Assembly (NCBI RefSeq): GCF_032854445.1
Contig: NC_088295.1
Coordinates: forward strand, 88,929,836-88,993,835
Origin: Liolophura sinensis
Taxonomy: Eukaryota; Mollusca; Polyplacophora; Chitonida; Chitonidae
Direction of reading: 5' to 3'
DNA: 64,000 nt
Part shown: in pieces, positions 36,160 to 47,669 of the stretch
Layout of the letters: each line of letters opens with the position of its first letter
How positions within the stretch are numbered: position 1 is the stretch's first letter
Translations under genes and position numbers: made by a program
The notes under the pieces: generated by a model
Told to the model about the DNA's origin: nothing
Databases searched by the model: none
What the model saw: only the letters and a program-made list of their open reading frames with translations

Positions 36160-36312
36160 TTTACCAGTCCTCATAGCGAGCCCCGGTATTTACTTAAGTT
36201 TTGTGTTAGTGTTTATGGTTTCGGGATTGGAACCTGGCGCTGCTGGCACAAAGGCATTTCTGGTAAAACTGAAAACAGTGTTTAGTTTGTGGTACTGGGA
36301 TTTAAAATATTT
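36160..36312 (+). repeat. dispersed ~155-bp repeat, copy 2
   Basis: Direct copy of the 33066-33226 repeat, about 3.1 kb away, with the same blocks and a few small indels. See the first copy for motifs. Confidence 0.85.
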
Positions 36313-36424
36313 AACATATTTGTCCTTATATAGTCCAAATGCTAATGTCTAGGGCGAAAAATAACCTCCATAATCGTATTTCAAATTTTGACTTAAATCA
36401 GAAATTATTCTGTGTACATGTAAG

Positions 36425-36690
36425 TGCGCGTGTATGTGCGAGTGAGTGAGTGCATGTGTGCGTGCGCGTGTGCGTGTGTGTGTGCGCGCGTGCGTGTTTG
36501 TGCGTGTATGCTTGTGTTTTAACGTCGCACAATAATTTTTAGTTATATGATGATATTCTTTAGGCGCATGTTCATATACTGTGACTTCTCGTGTCACATT
36601 GCGCTGACAGCCGGCCAACCAGTTCTAGGCTGTTTCCTTGCTCTTACTTCTTAGTGCTCAGCATGCTCATAACAGCGCATGCTACGTTCG
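36425..36690 (-). mobile_element. SINE family B, decayed, with an expanded GT-rich run at its tail
   Basis: A GAGTGAGTGAGTG and (GT/GC)n run (36428-36510) leads into TGTTTTAACGTCGCAC and TAGTTATATGATGAT, which match the reversed tail of family B. The body then fades around 36690 before any tRNA head. The microsatellite probably grew from the SINE's own short-repeat tail. Confidence 0.65.
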
Positions 36691-37608
36691 CTTTACATCA
36701 CTGTCACGGCTAGCAATGGTTTTTGCGGAAATCTTGAACAACGCCGAGGTCACAGGGGTCACGGTGACGAGGCAGGAAGAGATGTCAGAAAAAAACCTCT
36801 CAACATGTCTCAACATTTGCTCTGATAATACTTGATACAAATGCATTCTCTTTATCTAAAGTATGCACAAGATGATTCTAACACCTGAGATAATTTTATT
36901 GATGAATACTGATTATAGATATTAGTGGTGAGGTTAAACCTACATGCGTCGCACAGGTCAAGCTTGTCTAGTGGTGGCAGTGATGAGACGCGAAGGTAGG
37001 GAGCGGCGCACGGGCTGTAAGGAGTATGAGTGCTGAGCGCCAAGACAGGCCATGGCTTTGTAGAATCGGCCCCTATTTAATTAATATTACATGTTATAAT
37101 TGCCTCAGTTAGCATGCCTACGGAACTGAAGCCACGTGCATTTTGGAGTTAAATTTAATCATTGTGTATGCCGTATACAGGGTAGGCCTACTATATTTAT
37201 ATGGGCCCATGCTCATTCTTTTCGGCATGCTGACAGTTTGTTTACTGTGGCCGATTTGACCCGGAAAAGCGACACTGTATTAATGATGTGCCCGGCGATG
37301 ACTTTAATCGGTGACGTAATACACATGCATGGTTACTGATTAAAATATTTGAGCAAGATATTTAACATCATAATTATATAGTTCTCCATGAATTGATCAT
37401 GCATTATTGGTTAGAGCAGCCTAAATGCCTGAAACGCACCTTAACTCCATGGAATGGAGTCGCCATGTAACCAATTTATGTCTGTACATTAGCATAATAA
37501 TCAATATTTTTTCGTTTATTATACAGGTGTACGGTTGGATGAAAGCAGAATGCCGGTAGACCATGTAGCGCGTTGTAGACATAGGCCTACGTAGATGTAC
37601 GCCAGCCT
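36691..37608. other. noncoding DNA
   Basis: No gene or element recognised. Short open frames on both strands are without coding character. Confidence 0.45.
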
Positions 37609-37619
37609 TCAACTGCTGC

Positions 37620-37883
37620 CGGGGGCCTCCGTGGCCAAGGGGGTTAGCACGCCAGGGGACGTAATGACCCAGGAACCTCTCACCCATGCGGACGCTGTGA
37701 GTTCAAGTCTAGCTCATGCTGACCCTCTCCGGCAGTAGGAAGGTCTGACAGCAACCTACGGATGGCCGTGGGTTTTCCCGGGCTGTGCCCGGTTTCTTCC
37801 CACCATAATGCTCGCCGCCGTCGTATAAGAGAAATATTCTTGAGTACGGCATAAAACGTCAATCAAATAAGTAAATAAATAAA
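37620..37883 (+). mobile_element. SINE family A, near full length
   Basis: Head (GGGGGCCTCCGTGGC, with a changed A box GGGGGTTAGCACG and B box AGTTCAAGTCT), body and (AAAT)n tail are present. The flanks TCAACTGCTGC (37609-37619) and TCAACTACTAC (37884-37894) look like a target duplication with two mismatches, so it is older than the 21712 copy. Confidence 0.9.
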
Positions 37884-38326
37884 TCAACTACTACGCACCC
37901 ATCTCGGTCCTGACACAGAGCTGCAGCCGAGAATACATTCAAACAAACCAGCGAAAAACTCCAAACAAATAATAAATGAAAATAAATAAATAAATGGACA
38001 AAACAGCTATCAACGTAAAATAACGGCCTTCTCCCGGTATCCCTGCCAAAAACAGAGAGGCCATATATCGAGAGCTGGATTCGAACATGCGATTTCATTG
38101 GTTAAATGCATAACACTCAAAGGGAGCCATGCTGTTAATCATTGGAGCCAGGAAGGCCTCCACCAGTTTGTCGACCCCACCAGTTTGATGATAGATATTT
38201 ACATTCGTAAGTGTTTATGTACGAAATTATCCGTTCACAAGAGATTTTTTTGTCTACAAAACAGTCGTGTTGGCTGTTGCACAGTTTTTATGAAATGTCC
38301 CAGATTGTGCATAATCTGTCTTGGTG

Positions 38327-38465
38327 GCTGTTACATGAAACACCCAGTTTGGTGACCCTTCTTTAATGCATCCTTGTCGGCTGTTACATGAAACACCCAG
38401 TTTGGTGACCCTTCTTTAATGCATCCTTGTCGGCTGTTATATGAAACACCCAGTTTGGTGACCTG
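38327..38465 (+). repeat. 53-bp tandem repeat, 2.6 copies
   Basis: The unit is GGCTGTTACATGAAACACCC, then AGTTTGGTGACCC, then TTCTTTAATGCATCCTTGTC. The copies are almost identical, so the duplication is young. Confidence 0.9.
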
Positions 38466-39181
38466 GTGTACATTGGTTTCGACTTGAGACATGTAAATCT
38501 TGTAAACAACGAATGTAAATTGTCATGTCCACTGTTCAGTGGGTACACGCTTTGAAACTCCACAAAATGTTTCTGGATCTGAAACTGATCCAGATTTTAG
38601 TTTTCAAGTTACAGACGGTAAATCATATATGTTAATTTTGCGTGATTTGATAGTTCATTATATTTGGGCCGTATTAATGTCCATTGAATTGAAAATGCAA
38701 TTGTTACTGACAAGAAGAATTAAAATTTACGCCTGGAAGGCTTTTTATATTAAAATTTTGTACCAATTAATTAAAAAATAATTAACGTTGACAACATCCC
38801 TGCGTCATATTAAAAAAAAACATTTCAAAATTAGAGTAGATGCTTATCTATAAAATGAGAAATCTCATTTTCCTTTACCCCGAGGTATCGAAAATTCATT
38901 ACTTTTCATTAATTCAACCAAGCGGCAGTGAAGTGATGATATTTTGAAATCATTGCCAGTTTTGAAATAAGAAAGGAAATAAACTTATGTTTGAAATAAG
39001 TTCCACTTTTGGAATGAGCCAGTTTTGACATAATCCCTTTTGGTCGTGAAATTTGTTTAACAAATTGCCCATTTTTAATCTAAAAGTAGTAAGCATGATT
39101 ATTTCAACTGTTATTTCAAAATTTTCAAACATTTTAAAAATGTCTTGTTGTAAAGGGAACCGTTGGTGGCTTTGGCCGGTC
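38466..39181. other. AT-rich noncoding DNA
   Basis: No gene or element recognised. An 80-codon open frame at 38539-38781 lacks coding character. Confidence 0.45.
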
Positions 39182-39285
39182 GACAGCGTCTGGAAAACGG
39201 TACAGTTGACACCGCCCGGAAAGCGGTGAAATTGACAGCGCATGGAAAGTGGTGCAATTGACAGCGTCCGGAAAACGGTGCAATG
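39182..39285 (+). repeat. 26-bp tandem repeat, four copies
   Basis: Four units of the form GACAGCGTCYGGAAA, then ACGGTGCAATT, end 37 bp before the solo LTR. Units differ at several positions. Confidence 0.85.
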
Positions 39286-39322
39286 AGGGAAAGGTATAAA
39301 TACATAATGTGTATGACCATTC

Positions 39323-40012
39323 TGTTATGTGCACGACTGCCGTCAGCTTCTAAATTTAGCTTGCCACTGTTTACATATGCTAAGTTCAGGGCCTGCTGTC
39401 TGCCTCTACCTTAGAATGTTCCAGAATACGCTCAGTTCGGTGCCTGTTTGTTTACATCAAGTCAAAAGGAGAGAACGGAGAATTATTGAGAGTTTTGGAT
39501 GCTTTTGCTGTGTATTACTTTAGTAGGCCTTTTGTGCTGAATTTTGGTGTTTTATAGCCTCTGACTTTGTTATATCCTATCTCCACCGAGCACTTGTTCA
39601 GTCTGAACTTGTATATTTAATTTGTGCTCTTGTGTACACAGTGCTTATTAGTACACGGACCTTGTCTGTGGAATTTTGTGTATATTTCGTCATACACTCA
39701 GTTATACTGTGGATTTTCCCTCTTATTTCTGCATTTATGCCTGTATGGTTTTCTGCATTGTGGAATATATGCGTCCGTTTGGAATTGACACCGTTGTACA
39801 TGTAAGTATTTTAGTATTTGTATAGATACTGCTATCCTTTCTTGTTAAACTTAAGTACTTTAGTATTTGTATAAGTCTTATTATCTGTTCTTGTTAAAGC
39901 TAATAAATTGTTGTAAAATAAAATCTGCTGGTTTTGGTTACTTTTTTGGCTAAACTGTCGTGTATTTCGAACAAGCCATCTCTTTATAATACAGACAGTT
40001 TGGGTCGTAACA
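39323..40012 (+). mobile_element. solo LTR (690 bp), probably Ty3/Gypsy type, fossil
   Basis: It starts TGTTA and ends TAACA, the matching short inverted ends typical of LTRs. It is flanked by a 4-bp ATTC duplication. A polyadenylation signal (AATAAA) lies at 39902. The first 230 bp recur at 53196-53498. There is no internal coding region beside it, so it is a solo LTR left by recombination between two LTRs. The superfamily is inferred from size, ends and short target duplication. The age is moderate, judged by its divergence from the second copy. Confidence 0.75.
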
Positions 40013-40859
40013 ATTCAAAATCCCCTTTCACTCATCTCAAATAGTTTACAAATATTACAGTAGCGTAAAAAAGAAAAACAGGGTAAGAACTGGCATTGAC
40101 AAGGATCGATCTAGCCATCTTGCTGCATTACGATACAGTCCACAACATTAAAAAGCTCTTTATCTAGCTCGTTTTATATCTATCGGTAAGTTTTCTCACT
40201 AAACCGTCAAAACTGAAATAGAAATTGTCCTTTGAAGGAAGAATGTTGGGCACTTTTTAAGAATTTTAAGAATTCATATTTTCATTACCGGCATAAATCT
40301 ATGTGTTTTTCAAGAACTAGATACGAAAACATGCATGCACATAAGGCAAAAAGGGAAATTTTTTCTCAGATCAGCTGATTGCCTATTTTGCGCAACGTGT
40401 CATGGGTCATGCCCTATACGTCATTAAGGTGTAATTAAGATGATTACCGCAGACACTCGGGCCTTTCAAATTTAAATAAAGTACTGTGAGGCCAAAACTT
40501 TTATTGGGAAATTAATTATGGATTCCTTATATACCAGATCTTTCCTGAATTAACACTGTTCACTTGTCTAGAAGCCATTTTTGAAAGAAATGCCTGTTTT
40601 GAAAAAAAAAAACCCAAACAAAACAATTTAGCATTTTTGAAACAAATTTCAATTTTTAAATAAAAAATGACCAGTTTGACATAAAACACACTATTTTATT
40701 AAATGGTAAGCTTTTCTTCCCGAAAGGGGACCTTAAAAACAACTTAGTCTTAGTTTCACGCAGCCCGGTTACTATGGATTCCTCTTTGCGTATAGAGGTT
40801 GGCTCGTTCCATTCACCGTTGCACTGAAAATTGTTCTTATACCTATAAAAAGAAGCTTT
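40013..40859. other. AT-rich noncoding DNA
   Basis: No gene or element recognised. Confidence 0.45.
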
Positions 40860-41078
40860 TTTAGCTCAGATGTTTGAGGCGCTGGTACGCTGTCCCTTGA
40901 TAAATGGGGTCAGCTGCTGTTCAAATCCAGCACAGTAAGGGGGTTTGTCAACTACCTGACAAAGGTGGATGAATTGTTTGTCCACGGCACTCTGCTTTCC
41001 TCTACCCACAAACCCGACAGCGGTTAGATAGATGTACGTGAAAAAGACTTTAACACGGCATAAAACACAAAGCAAACA
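40860..41078 (+). mobile_element. tRNA-derived SINE, third family (C)
   Basis: The tRNA-like head has TTAGCTCAGATGTTTGAGGC (A box type) and GTTCAAATCC (B box). The body has a CTCTGCTTTCCTCTACCCAC block and the tail AACACGGCATAAAACAC, which is similar in its last 15 bases to the family A tail. That suggests both families could use the same LINE partner. It is a single copy in this window. Confidence 0.65.
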
Positions 41079-41408
41079 CGTAGGTCGTCGGTTTATCTTC
41101 TCGATGCAAAAGTTTCATCAGTTGGATTATACCATGGAAAAGGACTTACGTTCTGATATTTTTTTTTCACAACCGATTTAATGTATTCCAAATCTATTTC
41201 TACATTATGTACAGAGACCGTACTATCTGGGGTACAAAGTTTCTGAGACAGGCCGACGGTTAAGAGATCATAAGACTGCTTGTGTACAATGTGATCTCTT
41301 CTCATGCACTTATATCACCGTAAGTTTTTCTCAACAACTGCCCTTTGGGGTAATGGGATCTTCGATGGAGTTTTAACAACCAGATTTAACATTGTTACAT
41401 AAATTTTG

Positions 41409-41545
41409 TACACTCAAAAAATTAATCTGTTAATTTAAACAGAAAGTTTGAGTGATGCTAGAATGTATTCTGTTATTATGACACACTATTCTGTCATATC
41501 AACAGAATATTCTGTTAGTCAGAATTTCAAACTTTCATCAATAAA
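41409..41545. mobile_element. palindromic MITE family 1, partial copy
   Basis: It starts TACACTCAAAAA and contains AATCTGTTAATTTAAACAGA and GAGTGATGCTAGAATGTATT, matching the left arm of the full copy at 52071-52345. The right arm is lost. Confidence 0.75.
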
Positions 41546-41742
41546 GCTCATACCTCCTCAAAGTTTAGACAGTTTCCAGCATTTTAATACCAAGCATGCA
41601 CCTGTACGCCAACAAAAGACTTTATACCCTAAAATTCACAGAACTAATGGACGCCTGGGAGCAAAAAAAAAAAAACTTCATACCCTAAAATTCACAGAAC
41701 TACAATCGAAAAAAAAAACGGAAGTTGTAATGGGGGTCTGTG

Positions 41743-41862
41743 TCCATTTGATTGGTGTTCTGCGCTGTCCTCAAGAATATTTCACTTATACGACGGCGGT
41801 CAGCATTATGGTGGGAGGAAATCGGACAGAACCTGGGGAAACTCACGACGTACCACCCGGAT
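41743..41862 (-). mobile_element. SINE family A, 5'-truncated fragment
   Basis: Reversed tail (TTTGATTGGTGTTCTGCGC, then TCCTCAAGAATATTTCAC) and body motif CAGCATTATGGTGGGAGG. It ends around CTCACGACGTACC. Confidence 0.9.
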
Positions 41863-42052
41863 GGTTGCCATTAAGCGTGACAACACCACACAATTGGGAT
41901 GCATTTACAACATTTACAAATTGTCCTGAGATACAGATGCATACCTTAATATATTTTACTTGAACTCGATATAAATTGAGGGCATGCAAGGTGAGGTAAA
42001 CTAATGTCATAACCATTGTTAACCACTCTCTACACTTTCGCACAACTCCACA

Positions 42053-42420
42053 ATAGTGGGAGGAAACCAGTCACAGCCTGGGGGAAACCCACGACCACCC
42101 GCAGGCTGCTGACAGACCCTTCCACGCTCGGCCGGAGAGGAAGCCAGCATGAGCTAGACTTGAACTGAAAGAGAACGCATTGGTGACAGGCTTCTGGGTG
42201 ACTAACAGTTTGACTTCGGTGCAGTTTATTTGCATTTCAATATTTACATGTAGTTACCAACTTTTGTTTCAAAAACGAGAAATAAAAAAGAGTGAGGAAT
42301 GGGGAAAATATTATCACCAGACTTACTTCTGAAACATGCATAATCAATTATACAAAATACAACATATTTGTTTAGTATGCAGAGTATATCACTTGATTTG
42401 TAGTACAAAAATTGAGCCAC
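42053..42420 (-). repeat. inverted duplicate of 47670-48030 including a truncated SINE A
   Basis: Read on the minus strand this segment matches 47670-48030 on the plus strand. The shared stretch is non-SINE DNA (TTTTTGTACTACAAATCA, GCATACTAAACAAAT, CATGTTTCAGAAGTAAGTC) and continues across the junction AAACTGCACCGAAGTC into CACCCAGAAGCCTG of a 5'-truncated family A SINE. The same junction in both places means the SINE inserted before the duplication. Confidence 0.85.
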
Positions 42421-43722
42421 GGACGCTCCCGGATGCTCCAATTAATATGCCCCCTTGTTATAATTAGTAGATTATATCAGTAATTAAGAGAAAAACAAGA
42501 AATACCCGCGGGTATACGAGTCAGAAGCCGGACTTGAGGAGATCTCGCGCGCTTGAAAGACTTCTGTTCTGGTTCAATGCCCCTCCCCCACTCCATTTAC
42601 CCCCTTCAGCAGACATGATGCCTGGCTGTCTGGAATGTAATACTGTTGCTCTTTATCGGAGCATGCAGCACTGAATGATACTGACATACAGACACGCAAA
42701 TATGCATCACGCTTTGTCCTATACATGATTCCACCTTCACTCCGATAGTTGGTAATCGACTCTCAACTACCGGAACTAAGGTGTACGTGGAGGCATGAGG
42801 ACTGCTTTGTGTTAAATGACAATGCTGCGGAGAGGACGTGATGTGTGTCGCCCTGAACACATCCGCTTCATGTAATCTTATGAGTTTTGTTAGGTCATAT
42901 TCGCTATCACTGATATTAGTGTGCAATGTACCTCTTGTGTAAGAATTAATAAGCAAACACGACAAACAATATTTCCAGCACTGGCTTTACTTTATTTCTT
43001 AACTTTTTATAATTTTGAAAGCGAATGTCAGTGCACAAAAAACTGGGAGTTAAAAGATTAGTGCCCCGATTTTCTATTTATTCATAATTGTTAAATTGAG
43101 TGTCAAAAATATTGAAAAAGGAAAGAGCACATTAATCTGAGTAATTTGGCACTTTTCCTTTAGTTATCGTCGTTCAAACTGAATGCAAATAAAATGGCGG
43201 CCTCTATCCCGCGATTCTGACTCACAAATGCATTGCCCGAACTTAGGCGGCAGAGCATTCACATCGCTGATAGTTACGAGTTTGTTGGTAGATTAATTGT
43301 TTCTCAGATTTTAATTGTCAGTTCATGCAAAATCACACTTATATAAAAGATGACAGGCTTCAGTTTGGGCCTAATTTGTACCTAAGAATGAATAGATTTG
43401 TATTGAATAATGCCGATGGGCCTGTTCTGTTCACCAGGAGAGCCTCATATATGTTACCTATTCGCCTATATGCCAAGTTTGCCTAGCTGTAGAGGGCTGA
43501 TGTCTTATTCTTTTCAACATCCTGGAGGTTCCACGAAAGACGAAATGAACGTCAGAAGGATTTATGTGGACGTTCTAGGCCCGTCTCTTCCCAACCACTC
43601 CACCTATATTGCAATTCACCTATATAACTTTAAAGACTTTGATAGAAAAATATTTAAGTTCTGTACAATGATAAAGACAATATACGATTTAAAGAACTCA
43701 ACATCACAGGACGTATGAGGAG
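42421..43722. other. noncoding DNA
   Basis: No supported gene. AAAATGGCGGCC near 43191 is a YY1-type motif, but the frame after its ATG is only eight codons long. Confidence 0.45.
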
Positions 43723-43827
43723 ACCTGTCTGAGGCCGGTATGTCTGAACTTGGCATGTCTGACGTCGACCTGTTTGAGATCGACCTGTCTGAGGTCGGCA
43801 TGTCTGAGGTCGACCTGTCTGAGATTG
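43723..43827 (+). repeat. 15-bp tandem repeat, seven copies
   Basis: The unit is ACCTGTCTGAGGTCG, alternating in places with GCATGTCTGAGGTCG. Where units meet, GAGGTCGACCT makes a small palindrome with AGGTC/GACCT arms. Confidence 0.9.
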
Positions 43828-43849
43828 ATCCGAGGTTGGTTCTATTTAC

Positions 43850-44830
43850 GAACGTACCCGATTGGACACATAATTGTCAATTCCGTTCACATAAAATGGA
43901 TTGCACCAACTTATAGACGGTGAGCCTACCAGCCGATGGGTTACATTGACGCCATCCCCTTATTCATCAACTTAGCCAACTGGCTGCATTGGCGTCAATT
44001 CGCTATACATAAATATAAGTACCGATGGGTTGAATTACCGTGACCACTCCGGTGAAACAACATACCGGTGAAATGAGGTCGTCCGCTATTCAAAGGATTT
44101 TGATTTTGATTGGTGTTTTACGCCGTACTCAAGAATATTTCACTCATACGACGGCGGCCAGCATTATGGTGGGTGGAAACCGGGCAGAGCCCGGGGGAAA
44201 CCCACGACCATCCGCAGGTTGCTGGAAGACCTTCCCACGTACGGCCGGAGAGGAAGCCAACACGAGCTAGTCTTGAACTCACAGCGAACGCATTGGTGAG
44301 AGGCTTCTGGGTCACTACGCTGCGCTAGCGCGCTAACCGACTGAGCCACGGAGGCCCCACCTATTCAAAGGAAGTCACTGATGTCAGTTTACTATACATT
44401 ACGCTACTGATGGGTTACATTGTCGTCATCTAAGAAACCCTGTATGTGAAGGTACACGTGAACTGCGTTGATGTCACTTCCCTTTTCATGAACACACAGA
44501 AAGGTTGTATTGACGCCGATTCAGGAACGCACCGATGAGTTGCATCAAGGGTACCTCCTTAAATGTAATGGAGGTACCAAGGCCTAAATTGCAATGACAT
44601 GCCATCTCTGTGTTATGAACACATTCGCACTAGCGTTTCCTATTTATGACACAAGGTAACCAAGGGACTCACATTAATTGTCTATAATTGAAGGTACTGA
44701 GGGTTTGCCTTACTGTTCCTTTCAATGAAATAAGGTATAAATGAATCGCCCTGACGCCATCTAGCCTCGTTGATTGTACATTACCGTCAACATCCCTATG
44801 CATAAATTTGCCAATGTAAATACCGTGTTA
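43850..44830 (+). repeat. degenerate minisatellite split by a SINE
   Basis: Loose repeats of GATGGGTTACATTGACGCCA-like sequence (43935, 44024, 44407, 44506 and others) with variable spacing and much drift. The SINE at 44098-44360 inserted into this array. Confidence 0.5.
44098..44360 (-). mobile_element. full-length SINE family A with 12-bp target duplication
   Basis: A complete minus-strand copy: tRNA head (GGGGCCTCCGTGGCTCAGT, GGTTAGCGCGCTAGCGC, B box AGTTCAAGAC), body and tail. The perfect duplication CTATTCAAAGGA lies at 44086-44097 and 44361-44372. With 21712 it is one of the two best copies in the window. Confidence 0.95.
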
Positions 44831-44865
44831 GAAGCATTCTGGTGAACAAAGAAAGGTTAGAAGAG

Positions 44866-45092
44866 CACAAGGTTCAGGAGCTTCTCACAGATCTGGTCTG
44901 TGAGTTCAAGTGCAACTCATGCTGGTTTACTCTCCGATCGTAGTTGTGAAGGTCTGCCAGCAGCCTGCGGATGTCCGTGGGTTTCCCCCGCGCTCTGCCT
45001 GGTTACCTCCCACTATAATGCTGGTCGCCGTGGTATAGCTGAAATATTCTTGAGTAAGGCGTGAAACACCAGTGAAATAGATAAATAGATAG
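44866..45092 (+). mobile_element. SINE family A, older copy
   Basis: Part of the head (B box GAGTTCAAGTGC), the body (CTCATGCTGG, GGGTTTCCCCCGCGCTCTGC) and the tail TTGAGTAAGGCGTGAAAC, then AGATAAATAG. Confidence 0.85.
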
Positions 45093-46204
45093 GAATGCAA
45101 GGGATTATCGACTTGGAACGCCCTTTCATGGTCGACGAAAGGTGTACAGATGTCGGGACTTGACACTTGGACTTACTATTCAGTACTCAATAGCAAAGGT
45201 ACAAAGGAATTTCATTAATAACAGTTAAACAACCAGATGTAAATCTGAAAATGGCTTTATAAACTGATGTACTTCTTTAACTAACCATTTCGACAGAAAA
45301 TAGGCCTACTGCCATTAAAAACAATTTCTTTGATTTTTAATATACGTGTAACTTTAATGAACAGGCTTATACAAATACACGGTTTGGCTTATACTGCAGC
45401 AAGGACATCTTATTTTTTGTGTATGTATGCATATTTTTGGCACCAAAACGGAACAAAATCAAACTATACTAACCCATTCTCAATAAGGAAAGTCTCACGT
45501 TATGCTTCTCTAAATACCTTAAAGGACAGGCCAGAAAGTAAAATTCAGGAGCCACTGATTTATTTAGTCTTATCATGTAGGCAGCAACTCCGCCACGCCG
45601 AGCTACCTATATTGTAGGCGATAGGGTCTTCATAGTTCGTACTTTATGACAAATAGTGCTAGTTCACGTTTTTATGTTACCCGGGCCCTCGGCTTGGTAG
45701 GACCGAGACGAGAGTGAGTAGTGGATGTATTGGAAATGAGCGGAGTATCCTGCTGACTTCTTTGAGACTAAAGTTCAATGAGATGGGTTGTGGACCTTCA
45801 GAATAAGCCCAGAATTGTTGTGAGTTTTGTGTCTATTGGTTGTATATCTATCGAGTCGTTATTTTGAGTCAAAGTGAATAATTCGGTATACGTTCAGCCG
45901 AGAGTGATGATGTTGTCATTCCATTTTTTTTAAATGATTTTATTTTATTCAAAATTTGTTAATGTATGCGCATCATTTATACGATCCTTCAATGAATAAA
46001 GTATACATATATTGCAGGAGAAGAGAAGCTAGGGAAGCATTACATGTTGATTTGCATACATGTGTACCTGTTTACGGGACCGTTCCTTCCGGCATTGTCA
46101 TTTGCCACGTAAAACTATTCTGGAATATTATACTTACAGAGGGTTGGTCTGATTCTACATTGTTACAACCCATATGTAACTGCTTTTTTTTACATTAAAA
46201 AAAT
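45093..46204. other. AT-rich noncoding DNA
   Basis: No gene or element recognised. Short plus-strand open frames (45330-45617, 45956-46198) show no known family. Confidence 0.45.
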
Positions 46205-46465
46205 TTCTCAATTCATTTTAACATAAAGCCTGTTGTCTATGTAATGCCAGAATGTATTCTGTCATTATGACACACCATTATGTCACATTCAGCATAGCAC
46301 CCTGTTCGTCTTATAGAATCATCATTTTGATTCTTTACAATGTTGAATTAATACAGTATTTGTGTTATATTTAACATGATAATCTGTTGCAATAGCAGAA
46401 TACATTCTTGCATCATTCAGACAACAGACTTCTGTTAAAATTAACAGTAAATTATTTTTTAAATT
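46205..46465. mobile_element. palindromic MITE family 1, diverged copy
   Basis: It has the left-arm block AATGCCAGAATGTATTCTGT, the central block CAGCATAGCACCCTGTTCGT and an inverted right arm (AGAATACATTCTTGCATCAT, then CAGACAACAGACTTCTG), in the same order as 52071-52345. Confidence 0.8.
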
Positions 46466-47669
46466 TTCATCCACGCTGATTAATCAGACATTGGATGTTA
46501 TACGTGCAAACGACAATAAAAAAAATATCACCACTTTACACGTTAATTCGGCTTTAATTCCACTTATTTTAGTGTATTTGTCTTATATAAGGTGTGTTTG
46601 TACGGGAGACTTGTTATACTCCTTGTGATCAATCTTCAGAACTATTAGATTAAATCACATATATGAAGAATTCTGCATTTGTGATCTATGAGTTAAAAAA
46701 AAAGGAGTAAACATTATTCAGTAGTCTCCATAGTCAGTGCTATTTTTTAAACAATTTGTCTGATTGTATTTAGTTGTGAAAGTTTCTTGAGAAAACATTG
46801 AAATACGAAATCAGCTTGATATGCTTAAATATATTAAACATTTTTTCCCCTTTTTTGTATGGTAGGTTATGTAGATTTGCTGATCCATAACCTCGTCCAG
46901 CGACGGAAGGACCTACCATCTTACCAGGCTGCTTCAGAGGCTCACAGTGGCTCTCTATCGGTGCCTGCCCCTACTACGTCAGGAGTCATATCCGTGGACA
47001 AAAACGATCATATACAGCGACATAAATCACGATTTTCCAAGACAACAAGCAGCCAGTGATATATGAATTCATTCAAATTTGGGATACTGAAACCCGCAAT
47101 AGTCCTGGCTGGGGAGGGCCTCCCGGATCTTGTTTACGGTGCACGATGGTATTGGCTTTCGGTGTCTGCCTAGCTTGTGTCATGTCCATTGTGTAAATAA
47201 CCTGTATGCGACGAACCTGTACAATCTGCGTGAGAAAAGACACAGATATCATACATATTTACAGATATAAAGCTAAAATTGTTTATATATATGTAGATAT
47301 TTACTTTGGATGGGGAAGGAGGGGTGCAGGAAGGGGATGGTAATGGGCCATATCTCACTACCCTGCGCCCCTGTTGAATAACGGTATATTTTAAGCTAGT
47401 ATGTACATAACAGTGACTACTTGTATTTTATTTTTCCTTGTAAATTCACTGATCATCTTCCACTTGCTGCTTACATGTTGTGTACTTCTTAGAATTTCAT
47501 GTTGATGATTGTTCTATATATTGCGTTCATTCTTATCTTGTGTATACAAATTCAGCCATGTTCCCTTATTTATCAACACCAGAAAATCAGGACATTACTG
47601 ATTTGATTGAATTTACTTCATACACTTAAGCCTCGTGAAAAAAGCATTTGTTATTACATATGTTGTAGT
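46466..47669. other. noncoding DNA with one possible exon
   Basis: At 46864-47059 a plus-strand frame follows a pyrimidine run and an AG (TTTTTTGTATGGTAG). It encodes YVDLLIHNLVQRRKDLPSYQ and a Ser-rich end before a TGA, and looks like a terminal exon. No upstream exon was found. The rest is AT-rich without features. Confidence 0.3.

Noticed and set aside
36349-36618. Minus-strand frame with His-Thr-Arg repeats
   Set aside because: Encoded by the GT/GC microsatellite attached to a SINE tail.
41093-41305. Minus-strand frame with PFPWYNP, reminiscent of NACHT-protein linkers
   Set aside because: The resemblance is a few residues only, and a strong donor-like GTAAGT interrupts it before the motif.
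44040-44328. Overlapping open frames on both strands
   Set aside because: They are readings of the family A SINE at 44098-44360; the same peptides recur at every SINE copy.
45330-45617. 95-codon plus-strand open frame
   Set aside because: Composition resembles the surrounding noncoding DNA and no family is suggested.
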